Made by a program: the position numbers and the translations under genes. From VBAS01 sp964444975 (GTDB taxonomy: Bacteria > Bacteroidota > Bacteroidia > Chitinophagales > Chitinophagaceae), in the NCBI GenBank assembly GCA_964444975.1, contig CAYUJD010000124.1:1-6103 (forward strand): a stretch of 6,103 nucleotides of DNA, written 5' to 3'. The notes under the pieces were generated by a model. The model made no database searches and was not told where the DNA came from. It saw only the letters and a program-made list of their open reading frames with translations. Positions 1 to 6,001 of this stretch are shown here, piece by piece. Positions within the stretch are counted from its first letter, which is position 1. The number at the start of each line of letters is the position of its first letter.

Positions 1-29
1 AAAAAATGGACCCATTATTTCTGGGAGTT
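1..29 (+). repeat. 29-base exact repeat, copy 1, shared by the two paralogues
   Basis: The first 29 bases of the window are identical to 816-844 and encode KKWTHYFWE plus part of the next codon. The flanking sequence soon diverges, although the coding similarity continues. The repeat may extend further left, outside the window. Confidence 0.9.
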
Positions 30-777
30 TCTCATGTTGTTCCTTGCTGTGTTCTGTGGTTTTCTGGCTGAGTACAAGCTTGAACACCTGATTGAACATC
101 AACGGGAAAAACAATACATGAAAAGTATGATCAATGATCTGCAACACGACAAGGAGAACCTCAGGCAGTCAATTGAGGGTTCCCGCAGAAAAGTTTTGCA
201 CCTTGATTCGTTGATGGATCTGTTGGAAAATAAAATGTATAAGGGAAATGAAAAAAATTTCTATCGTTATGCCCGGCACTATTTTCTTCGTTATCATTTT
301 CGATATAATGATGGTACGATACAGCAGCTAAAAAATGCGGGTGGTATGCGGCTTGTAAGAAATCGGAAAGTTGTGGATTCTATAAATCAATATGATGCAC
401 TTGTAAAATTTCGCAAAACAAATGAAAGTTATGAAGATGATTATATTCAGCAGATGTATACATTTATGAACAGGTTGTTTGATGCAAAAAAAGTAATGAA
501 GATCACCGCAAGGATGGATAGCATATCAAATTTTGGAAATATTGATAGTATTAATGTTGCCAGGCAGTTTTTCTTCGATTTTGACAGTTTGGATATTCCT
601 GCCCTGCAAATTTCGGAAGAAGATAGAAAGTTATTGATAAGTCATATTCTTACTCTTTTAATTTTTAATGAAAATTATATCCGCTACCGGATTGAGCTAT
701 ACCAGGCAGCTGAAAAATTAAAAGTATTTATAAAGAAAGAATATAAACTGTCTGAAGGGACTCCTATGGAGAAATAA
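1..777 (+). CDS. Single-pass membrane protein, KKWTHYFWEF family, first of a tandem pair (5' end outside window)
   Basis: The reading frame is open from base 1, and its first codons encode KKWTHYFWEF, the same peptide found at residues 12-21 of the next gene. The gene therefore starts upstream of the window, and the first internal ATG at 34 is not its start. By comparison with the neighbour, only about 11 residues are missing. The visible 258 residues comprise one hydrophobic helix (about visible residues 8-24, FWEFLMLFLAVFCGFLAE) followed by a long, charged, mostly helical region with no cysteine-rich or catalytic motif. The basic residues before the helix suggest the N-terminus is cytoplasmic and the large C-terminal part is periplasmic; this is inference. 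I know similar proteins only as uncharacterised Bacteroidota proteins, resembling DUF6090-type anchors in layout but not clearly that family. Function is unknown. The next gene starts 5 bases after the stop codon, so the two are almost certainly co-transcribed. Confidence 0.85.
   Translation, partial: KKWTHYFWEFLMLFLAVFCGFLAEYKLEHLIEHQREKQYMKSMINDLQHDKENLRQSIEGSRRKVLHLDSLMDLLENKMYKGNEKNFYRYARHYFLRYHFRYNDGTIQQLKNAGGMRLVRNRKVVDSINQYDALVKFRKTNESYEDDYIQQMYTFMNRLFDAKKVMKITARMDSISNFGNIDSINVARQFFFDFDSLDIPALQISEEDRKLLISHILTLLIFNENYIRYRIELYQAAEKLKVFIKKEYKLSEGTPMEK
768..772 (+). promoter_or_regulatory. Ribosome binding site of the second paralogue
   Basis: GGAGA lies inside the last codons of the first paralogue, 10 bases before ATG 783. 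It is the clearest Shine-Dalgarno-like site in the window; most other genes here have none. It supports both the chosen start and coupling of the two paralogues. Confidence 0.55.
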
Positions 778-782
778 ATTTC

Positions 783-1529
783 ATGGAAGTACATGCACAC
801 ACTCATACGGCCCGTAAAAAATGGACCCATTATTTCTGGGAGTTCTTTATGTTGTTCATGGCTGTAACGCTTGGTTTTTTTGTAGAAAACCAGCGGGAAC
901 ATTATATAGAGAATAAAAGAGAACGGAAATATGTGGAGGCAATTGTAAATGATCTTGCTGCTGATACCAGCTGGGTAAACATTTATACTCATAACCAGCG
1001 GAAAGCTGTTTATGCATTTGATTCCGTTATTTTATTATTGCGCCAAAACAAAAAAGATGAATTCAGCCTCGGCCGTTTATATTACCTGGTGAGAATGGCT
1101 ATACGCCTGAGCAGCGCCAACAAAGCCAATGACAATGCATACGACCAGATGAGAAGTTCCGGTAACCTGCGCCTGTTGCGGAAACAAGCCGTTGTTGACA
1201 GCATCTCCAATTATTATTTCAATTTAAAAGAAATTGACCTGATCAATAACCCGCTTCTGCAAAGACAACAGGCCATGGTTGAGTTTGAAGGAAAACTCTT
1301 TGATGGCAATGTATTTCACCAGATGACCGATATTAACAGCTTTGAATTCAGTGTGCCGGAAAGTGGCCCGGCGCTGATAACAGAAGATAAAGCCGTGATT
1401 AACGATTTCATCACCCGTGTTCATTACCTGATTTCCGTAATGCTTTATTCGGAAAATTTTGCAAAGCAACAAAAAGCAAAAGCAATAAGCCTGATTGAAT
1501 TTCTTAAAAAAGAATATCATGTGGAATAA
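783..1529 (+). CDS. Single-pass membrane protein, KKWTHYFWEF family, second of the tandem pair
   Basis: A 248-residue protein homologous to the preceding gene over its length. Shared landmarks are KKWTHYFWEF (residues 12-21), a membrane helix at about 17-34, E-x3-EH-x-IE just after it, a DL-x2-D motif near 55-60, a G-x2-RL-x-R-x3-VVDSI block near the middle, and an LFD block further on. Residues 4-9 are HAHTHT, a histidine-rich cytoplasmic tip. ATG 783 is chosen because GGAGA at 768-772 lies 10 bases upstream, a good ribosome site for this kind of genome, and because it gives the family's N-terminus. No catalytic residues are recognisable, so function is unknown; a membrane anchor or a partner of the downstream hydrolase is speculation. 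Its last 11 bases overlap the start of the serine hydrolase gene, which suggests translational coupling. Confidence 0.88.
   Translation: MEVHAHTHTARKKWTHYFWEFFMLFMAVTLGFFVENQREHYIENKRERKYVEAIVNDLAADTSWVNIYTHNQRKAVYAFDSVILLLRQNKKDEFSLGRLYYLVRMAIRLSSANKANDNAYDQMRSSGNLRLLRKQAVVDSISNYYFNLKEIDLINNPLLQRQQAMVEFEGKLFDGNVFHQMTDINSFEFSVPESGPALITEDKAVINDFITRVHYLISVMLYSENFAKQQKAKAISLIEFLKKEYHVE
816..844 (+). repeat. 29-base exact repeat, copy 2
   Basis: Identical at every base, synonymous positions included, to 1-29 (offset 815). It covers codons of the juxtamembrane segment of the second paralogue. Outside it the two genes are clearly diverged at both the nucleotide and protein level. Confidence 0.9.
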
Positions 1530-2595
1530 AATTTTCCTGCTAATATTTTTTTCCTTCAGCTTAAATGTAACTGGACAGAAAAACAATTTCGATTCATTAT
1601 TTAACTCAAACCCAAACTTCAGCGGCGTTGTTTTGGTTGCCGAAAGCGGCAAACCGGTTTATCACAAAGCTTTCGGCTACCGTGAATTTGCAAATCAAAC
1701 TCCTTTACAAACATCTAATATTTTCGAACTGGCATCCGTATCCAAACAGTTTACCGCCATGATCATCATGATGCTGAAAGAAAAAGGGAAACTTGGTTAT
1801 GATGATCTTGTAGAAAAATATCTTGACATACCCTACAAGAGCATTACCATCCGGCATTTGCTTACTCATACCAGCGGCCTGCCCGATTACCAGGACATTA
1901 TGGATAAATACTGGGATAAATCAAAAGTGGCGGGCAATTCAGATTGCATTGAGTATTTAAACAAATATGCTCCGTCCAAACATTTTGAACCCGGTGAAAA
2001 ATTTGAGTACAGCAACACGGGTTATTTGTTATTGGCCAGTATTGCGGAAAAAGCCAGTGGCAGTGATTTTATTAAACTCTGCCGTAAATGGATTTTCAGA
2101 AAACTGAAAATGAAAAGTACTGATATAAGAACACTTGAACAAAAGAAAGCAACAAAAAATTTTGCCATCGGGCATATTTATGTAAAGGATCGGGAGAAAT
2201 TTGTGCGGACCGATTCATTTCCTTCATCGGACTACACCATCTGGCTGGGCAATCGAAAAGGTCCCGGCCGCATCAGCGCCACGGCTGCCGATTTGCTGAA
2301 ATGGGATAACGCCTTATACACAGAAAAGCTGGTAAGGCAATCTGCTCTGCAGGAAGCTTTTACCCCGATGAGGCTGAACAGCGGCAGCTTATCCAATTAC
2401 GGTTTCGGCTGGATGCTGCGAACCGATTCTGTGCTGGGAAAAATAGTTTACCACACCGGCGACAACCCGGGTTATAAAACCCAAATCATCCGCTACCTTG
2501 ATAAAAAGAAAACAATAATAGTTTTGAATAATAATGCACATGAAAATTTTGGTGCACTCCTCCGCCAGTTTGAATCAGCAATCAAAATTATGTAA
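1519..2595 (+). CDS. Secreted serine hydrolase, class C beta-lactamase/PBP fold (family S12-like)
   Basis: A 358-residue protein with a Sec signal peptide (about residues 1-19, MWNKIFLLIFFSFSLNVTGQ) and one beta-lactamase domain (PF00144 type) filling the rest. The three active-site motifs are present: S73-V-S-K76 (nucleophile and base), Y164-S-N166 and H312-T-G314. The IRHLLTHTSGL segment (111-121) is also typical of the family. It should act in the periplasm or outside the cell as a peptidase, esterase or DD-peptidase-like enzyme; the substrate cannot be read from sequence, and real beta-lactamase activity is not implied. A TTG at 1495 would add eight residues, but ATG 1519 gives a clean signal peptide and overlaps the upstream gene by 11 bases, so it is preferred. 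There is no Shine-Dalgarno sequence, only an A-rich stretch, fitting expression by coupling to the upstream membrane protein. Length is normal for a single-domain member. Confidence 0.92.
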   Translation: MWNKIFLLIFFSFSLNVTGQKNNFDSLFNSNPNFSGVVLVAESGKPVYHKAFGYREFANQTPLQTSNIFELASVSKQFTAMIIMMLKEKGKLGYDDLVEKYLDIPYKSITIRHLLTHTSGLPDYQDIMDKYWDKSKVAGNSDCIEYLNKYAPSKHFEPGEKFEYSNTGYLLLASIAEKASGSDFIKLCRKWIFRKLKMKSTDIRTLEQKKATKNFAIGHIYVKDREKFVRTDSFPSSDYTIWLGNRKGPGRISATAADLLKWDNALYTEKLVRQSALQEAFTPMRLNSGSLSNYGFGWMLRTDSVLGKIVYHTGDNPGYKTQIIRYLDKKKTIIVLNNNAHENFGALLRQFESAIKIM

Positions 2596-2686
2596 TACCT
2601 TCAGTTTGCCGTTATATTAATCCCGCCTTTACTAACCCTCATCACCGCACCCCTGAATATTTTTTCCAAAACCAAAAACCTTTTTT

Positions 2687-2977
2687 ATGCCAAAGTATGT
2701 AGCGCTCCTTAGCTGGACCGACCAGGGCATCCGCAATGCCAAAGACACCATCAACCGGGCCAATGCAGCTCGTAAAGCCTTCCAATCCGTTGGCGGCAAA
2801 ATCACCGATATCTACTGGACCATCGGGCCTTATGATGTGGTAGTGATTTTTGAAGCGCCGGACAGCGATACGGCTTACCGCATCATGCTTCAAACCGGCA
2901 TGCAGGGCAATGTGCGAACGGTAACCATGCCCGCCATGGATGAACAGGCCATGGCAACAATTATCCAGGGAATTTGA
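2687..2977 (+). CDS. GYD domain-containing protein
   Basis: A 96-residue soluble protein made of a single GYD domain (PF08734 type). The N-terminus MPKYVALLSWTDQGI matches the family's opening, followed by an amphipathic helix (NAARKAFQSVGG) and the hallmark G-P-Y-D-V-V-V-I-F-E-A-P-D at about residues 47-59, then a TVTMPAMD strand. The family has a dimeric alpha-beta barrel-like (ferredoxin-like) fold; its biochemical role is not established. There is no signal peptide, so it is cytoplasmic. The gene stands alone, 91 bases after the hydrolase. That gap shows neither a clear hairpin terminator nor a good promoter, so read-through from the operon is possible. It ends in a double stop, TGATGA (2975-2980). 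No ribosome site is visible; the ATG is preceded by a T run. GC content looks higher than in the paralogue genes upstream. Confidence 0.92.
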   Translation: MPKYVALLSWTDQGIRNAKDTINRANAARKAFQSVGGKITDIYWTIGPYDVVVIFEAPDSDTAYRIMLQTGMQGNVRTVTMPAMDEQAMATIIQGI

Positions 2978-2980
2978 TGA

Positions 2981-3056
2981 GCGAAAACTCTTTCGTGGTT
3001 TCGTTAATGGCAACGCGGATAACGCTGATGACGCTGAATTGTGCGGATAAAATCCG
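2981..3056. repeat. Degenerate intergenic repeat element, GCGGAT/GCTGAT type
   Basis: Between the convergent GYD and PEBP genes lies TTTCGTGGTTTCGT (2991-3004), followed by near-tandem 9-base units: AACGCGGAT (3012-3020), AACGCTGAT (3021-3029), GACGCTGAA (3030-3038), then TGCGGAT (3042-3048). It ends in a small perfect inverted repeat, CGGAT-AAA-ATCCG (3044-3056), and begins with CGAAA-ACTC-TTTCG (2982-2995). I recall similar 'cgcggattacgctgat' sequences as dispersed non-coding repeats in environmental Bacteroidota genomes. Copies elsewhere in this genome cannot be checked here. Confidence 0.55.
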
Positions 3057-3062
3057 TTTCTT
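3044..3062 (+). terminator. Possible weak terminator after the GYD gene
   Basis: CGGAT and ATCCG form a 5-bp stem with a 3-base loop, followed by TTTCTT. The stem is short and the T tract interrupted, so this is only a candidate. It sits between convergent genes, where a terminator is expected. Confidence 0.22.
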
Positions 3063-3079
3063 CTGTATAAGCGGCGTTC

Positions 3080-3643
3080 TTATTTTTTAAACGTGCCCAT
3101 CAGCTCACCCTGCGCCAGTATATGCCCCTTCATTGCTTTTTCCAGCTGCGCTTTATCGGCGGAAGAAGAAAGTGAAAGCAATGCATCCAGCGCATACAGT
3201 TTGAAAAAATAACGATGCGTGCCCGATGGCGGGCAAGGCCCTCCGTATGCGGAACGGCCCCATGAGTTTTTACCCTGCACGGCGCCCGCGGGTACACTGT
3301 TTTCTTTTATCTCCGTGGTTTGCGGCGCTACATTCCATAGCAGCCAGTGCATCCAGGTGCCCACCGGTGCATCGGGGTCATCCACGATGAGTGCAAGCGA
3401 TTTTGCATCGGCAGGCACATTGGCAATATGCAGCGGCGGATTGATGTCGGCGCCTTTGCAGGTGTATTTCGAAGGAATGCTTTCACCTTGTCTGAAAGCG
3501 GAACTCTCGATTTTCATGACAGGTAAATTTTGAGTTGAAGAAAATTTCTCTTTGCCGGATTTTTTTTCAACGGCTGAGTGACTGCAAAGCAATAATACGA
3601 TAACAGGCAGGAGGAGCAGATATTTACTGAGCCCGGTTATCAC
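3080..3643 (-). CDS. PEBP-family protein (YbhB/YbcL, Raf kinase inhibitor-like), exported or membrane-anchored
   Basis: A 187-residue protein whose residues 43-187 are a full bacterial phosphatidylethanolamine-binding-protein domain (PF01161 type): start MKIESSAFRQGESIPSKYTC, D88-D-P-D-A-P93, G95-T-W-M-H99-W, and the ligand-pocket motif G135-P-C-P-P-S-G-T-H-R-Y145. Most bacterial relatives start where residue 43 is here. This one adds 42 residues with a hydrophobic segment (8-20, YLLLLPVIVLLLC) and a low-complexity Lys/Ser linker, so it is probably exported, perhaps as a lipoprotein at Cys20, although Leu at -1 is a poor lipobox. The only start giving this form is GTG 3643, directly below an in-frame stop. 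ATG 3517 would give the ordinary cytoplasmic form. No ribosome site is seen. Physiological ligands of bacterial members are not settled. It lies 129 bases after the serine-hydrolase lipoprotein gene on the same strand and may share its transcript. Confidence 0.92.
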   Translation of the reverse strand: MITGLSKYLLLLPVIVLLLCSHSAVEKKSGKEKFSSTQNLPVMKIESSAFRQGESIPSKYTCKGADINPPLHIANVPADAKSLALIVDDPDAPVGTWMHWLLWNVAPQTTEIKENSVPAGAVQGKNSWGRSAYGGPCPPSGTHRYFFKLYALDALLSLSSSADKAQLEKAMKGHILAQGELMGTFKK

Positions 3644-3713
3644 AATTCAATTTTGATAAACTAAAGTTACAGCGGTTCCCAAAGAAATGCTGCAGAATAG
3701 GAAAAAGCGCAGA

Positions 3714-3772
3714 ATTATCGCAGCAGCTCTCTGCGCTGTCTCAGCGTTCTCATGTTCTCTGCGGTGAAAAAA
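3714..3772. repeat. CTCTGCG-type intergenic repeat next to the lipoprotein gene stop
   Basis: Three copies of CTC(T/A)GCG occur at 3729-3735, 3740-3746 and 3757-3763, followed by GTGAAAAAA (3764-3772), which runs directly into the stop codon of the lipoprotein gene (TAA on the - strand, 3773-3775). The pattern resembles the 'ctctgcgtctctgcggtgaaa' sequences I recall from intergenic regions of many environmental bacterial genomes; that is memory, not a search. Its role is unknown. It is not coding in any sensible frame. Confidence 0.5.
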
Positions 3773-5353
3773 TTATTGCTTCGGTATCCCCCGGATATAA
3801 TACTCCTGGATCAGCGGCGGGTTTTCGGGTGACAGGGTAAAATAGATTTCAATATCCGTTTTTTCTCCTTCAATAATAAAAGAACCCCGCAGCTGATTTT
3901 CTGGTTTCATTGCTTTTACCGAAATGATTTTCCCGGCTTTTTCAAATAAAAGCGCTGCTTCTTTCTTCAGGCTGTCGATAGGAAAATCAGGAAAAAAATT
4001 CTCAGCAAATAATCCGCTTTGCTCTGCATTATTCCAGCCAGGTAAAATTTTTACCAGCTCATTTTTCCGTTGCTCCAGGATTTTTGAAGGGGGCAACTGC
4101 ATGGGTTGCAGTTGTGCAATTTTAATAAGTGTGTCCAGTATTTTCAGATTTACAAAACCCATCGGCGCATAGGTGCGGTTGGCAAAGGATACTATGCCGA
4201 TGCCATACTCCGGCATGATGCGCCACTGGCTGCCGAAGCCCGGCAGTCCGCCGCTGTGAGCAATATAAGCCTTACCATCGCAGTCTTTCATCCATCCTAA
4301 TCCATAGCAATAGGCGGTGCTGACGGCACAACTTCTTCCATCAGGATATTTATAATTCGGGTTAAAACCATTCCATCGCCAGGGATGATGCATCTCTCTT
4401 ACTGAACTTCTTTTGATGGGCCCGTTATCCGGTGCATTGTTTGGCGGCCATGCCGAAAGATGAAAAGCCATATAATTTCCAAATTCATCTATTGAGCTTA
4501 TCATCGCACCCATAGCGCCCCAGCTTCCATCTTTGGTATCATGCAGCAATTCTTCTTCATTCCATTTTTCATTCAGCCAGCGGTAGCCATGTGCAAGCTT
4601 ATCAGGGGCAACATCTGCATATTCATAGGTTGTAGTTTTCATGCCCAACGGCTCAAGAATATTTTTCTTAATGTATTCCTGGTACTGCATACCGGATACA
4701 ACGGTGATGATTTTTCCCTGCAAGGCAAACCCCAGATTGCTGTATTCAAAGGCAATGCCGGGCGGATTGGAAAATGAAAGTTGCTTGCCGATTAACTCCA
4801 TCAAATCTTTATCCGTATCTGCCAACTGGCGATCGCCCCAGGGATTGTCTTCCGGGAAACCGGCGCCATGTGTCATTAAATGTCTTATTGTAATATGCGG
4901 TGCATCAGCGGTTGGATATTTTAAATTCTTTAGTTCGGGTATATATTTATAAGCAGGATCGTCGAGATTAAGTTTTCCTTCATCCCGCAATTTTAAAATG
5001 GCCATGCAGGCAAAACTTTTACTCATACTGGCAATGCGGAACAAAGAAGAAGACGTTACCGGAATTTTTTTATCAATATCGGTGTATCCGATATTTCCTT
5101 TATAAACCAGTTTGCCATCCACCACCAGGCCATAGGCCACGCCGGGCAAATGATGTATATCGGCAAAGTCCTTAAAAATTGTATCTATTACCGGAAAAGC
5201 CATGTTTATTTTTTCAGTGCGGGTCGCATCGGTAAATACAGCGGGCTGGTACGTGGTATCAAAATTTACCGCAGCCGGTTTTTCCGGTTGCTTGCCTTGA
5301 TTGCATGAAAGAATCAGAAAAGCAATTAATCCTCCAGTAAAATTTTTATACAT
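3773..5353 (-). CDS. Serine hydrolase lipoprotein, class C beta-lactamase/PBP fold, with C-terminal extension
   Basis: A 526-residue protein with a lipoprotein signal peptide: hydrophobic segment 7-15, then I14-L-S-C17, a good lipobox with Cys17 as the lipidated residue. The residues after the cysteine (NQGKQPEK) are not acidic, so the known Bacteroidota surface-export signal is absent and a periplasm-facing location is likelier. The beta-lactamase domain (PF00144 type, about 50-430) has S109-M-S-K112, Y204-S-N206 and H366-S-G368, plus the I-T-I-R-H-L-M-T-H segment at 154-162, so it should be catalytically competent. Residues about 435-526 form a separate domain rich in beta strands, ending near PPLIQEYYI; such extensions are common in this superfamily, and I cannot name this one firmly. 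The substrate is unknown. ATG 5353 is required for the signal peptide and no ribosome site is visible. A Bacteroidota-type promoter candidate lies about 50-80 bases upstream. The enzyme is not closely similar to the 358-residue hydrolase at 1519-2595. Confidence 0.93.
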   Translation of the reverse strand: MYKNFTGGLIAFLILSCNQGKQPEKPAAVNFDTTYQPAVFTDATRTEKINMAFPVIDTIFKDFADIHHLPGVAYGLVVDGKLVYKGNIGYTDIDKKIPVTSSSLFRIASMSKSFACMAILKLRDEGKLNLDDPAYKYIPELKNLKYPTADAPHITIRHLMTHGAGFPEDNPWGDRQLADTDKDLMELIGKQLSFSNPPGIAFEYSNLGFALQGKIITVVSGMQYQEYIKKNILEPLGMKTTTYEYADVAPDKLAHGYRWLNEKWNEEELLHDTKDGSWGAMGAMISSIDEFGNYMAFHLSAWPPNNAPDNGPIKRSSVREMHHPWRWNGFNPNYKYPDGRSCAVSTAYCYGLGWMKDCDGKAYIAHSGGLPGFGSQWRIMPEYGIGIVSFANRTYAPMGFVNLKILDTLIKIAQLQPMQLPPSKILEQRKNELVKILPGWNNAEQSGLFAENFFPDFPIDSLKKEAALLFEKAGKIISVKAMKPENQLRGSFIIEGEKTDIEIYFTLSPENPPLIQEYYIRGIPKQ

Positions 5354-5731
5354 AAAAAAATTTCTTGTTTAAAAAGACTTTATATTCCAATAGCCCATGC
5401 AAAATTTAAGAAAAGATAATTCATTTCAAAAGCAAAGGCAAAGAGAAGGATAGCCATGAACAAAGAAATATCCTGAGAAGGCGGGAGGTAAGCGAAACCA
5501 AAACTTTCTCTTATCTCTTGCTTTTCCCAAAGGGGTGGCTTTGCCAAAAAAGAAAATATGATTGAATGATATGATCCTTCTTTGGATTCCTATATACATA
5601 GGATGCGCTGTTGGTAGTAGTCGGGCTTCCTTAAGTTGTTATATCTTATTGCGAAATCCCATCTACTACAATTCTCATAGGGAAGGTGTAAGGGCAAAGT
5701 TGATTCGTTCAGCCGGTTTACGCCGCAACAC
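5354..5731. other. Long intergenic region between the lipoprotein gene and the VOC remnant
   Basis: 378 bases without a convincing gene. Near the lipoprotein gene it holds the promoter candidate. A - strand frame from ATG 5599 to TGA 5426 would encode 57 residues, but it has no ribosome site and no family I recognise, and a second - strand frame is also open across much of the same stretch. A small inverted repeat, TCCTAT-ATAC-ATAGGA (5588-5603), has no T tract, and GTAGTAG/CTACTAC arms pair over a gap of about 43 bases (5614-5669). No RNA family is recognisable. Confidence 0.6.
5400..5430 (-). promoter_or_regulatory. Candidate Bacteroidota-type promoter for the serine-hydrolase lipoprotein gene
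   Basis: On the - strand, TTTG (5427-5430 complement) is followed, after 18 bases, by TAAATTTTG (5400-5408 complement). This is close to the TTTG / TAnnTTTG (-33/-7) consensus of the primary Bacteroidota sigma factor, with one extra base or one mismatch in the -7 box. Transcription would begin near 5393, leaving a leader of about 40 bases before ATG 5353. The match was found by eye in AT-rich sequence, so a chance hit is possible. Confidence 0.4.
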
Positions 5732-6001
5732 TCACGCATCTTTCTTCTTCACAATTGCATCCCGCCGCTCCGAACGTTTTTCGGCGGTGGTCTCTTCAAT
5801 GCGAGTAGCAATTGTCCAGACATGGCCGGCCGGATCCATTATCCAAGCAATCCGAACACCCCAAAATTGCTTTTGTGGCTGTACGATAACCGCATCGAAT
5901 GCCCCAACGCAGAAATCAATTTCAGCGGCACCGTCAGTGCATACCAGCCCCGGAATAATGCGAGATGAATTATCGGGAATACCTTTTATCTTGTTAGTCA
6001 T
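5732..6001 (-). pseudogene. PhnB-like/VOC (glyoxalase superfamily) gene with an internal in-frame deletion
   Basis: An 89-residue frame joins the two ends of a familiar VOC-family protein. Residues 1-38 (MTNKIKGIPDNSSRIIPGLV, then TDGAAEIDF and AFDAV) match the N-terminus of PhnB-like proteins. Residues 41-75 (QPQKQFWG, IAWIMDPAGHVWTIATRIEE) match their C-terminal third. The normal middle, roughly 60-75 residues carrying most of the beta strands of the first module, the GPDG/HAEL-type region and the start of the second module, is missing at about 5879-5890. Intact relatives are about 150-160 residues. The conserved Asp of FWGDR is Val (residue 49). A metal-binding VOC fold could not form, so this is probably a dead gene, though the frame is preserved. 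ATG 6001 is chosen over TTG 6040 because it restores the family's N-terminus. There is no ribosome site. Confidence 0.72.

Noticed and set aside
34..777. ATG at 34 as the start of the first membrane protein
   Set aside because: The frame is open to base 1 and the upstream codons encode the conserved KKWTHYFWEF block, so the gene is cut by the window edge and the ATG lies inside its membrane helix.
1495..1518. TTG 1495 as the start of the first serine hydrolase
   Set aside because: It would put eight polar residues in front of an otherwise clean signal peptide; ATG 1519 is a better start codon.
1224..1652. A - strand frame across the end of the second paralogue and the start of the hydrolase
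   Set aside because: It is antisense to two well-supported genes and resembles no known protein.
2596..2686. Promoter or terminator between the first hydrolase and the GYD gene
   Set aside because: A TTTG is present at 2605-2608, but no TAnnTTTG follows at a suitable distance, and no hairpin followed by a T run is visible.
2642..3013. A 123-codon - strand frame opposite the GYD gene
   Set aside because: The + strand protein is a clear GYD domain; the antisense frame has no recognisable features.
3219..3533. A + strand frame opposite the PEBP gene
   Set aside because: It is the complement of conserved PEBP motifs and contains no domain of its own.
5588..5603. TCCTAT-ATAC-ATAGGA inverted repeat as a terminator
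   Set aside because: The stem is only 6 bp and AT-rich, with no T tract on either side and no gene end nearby.
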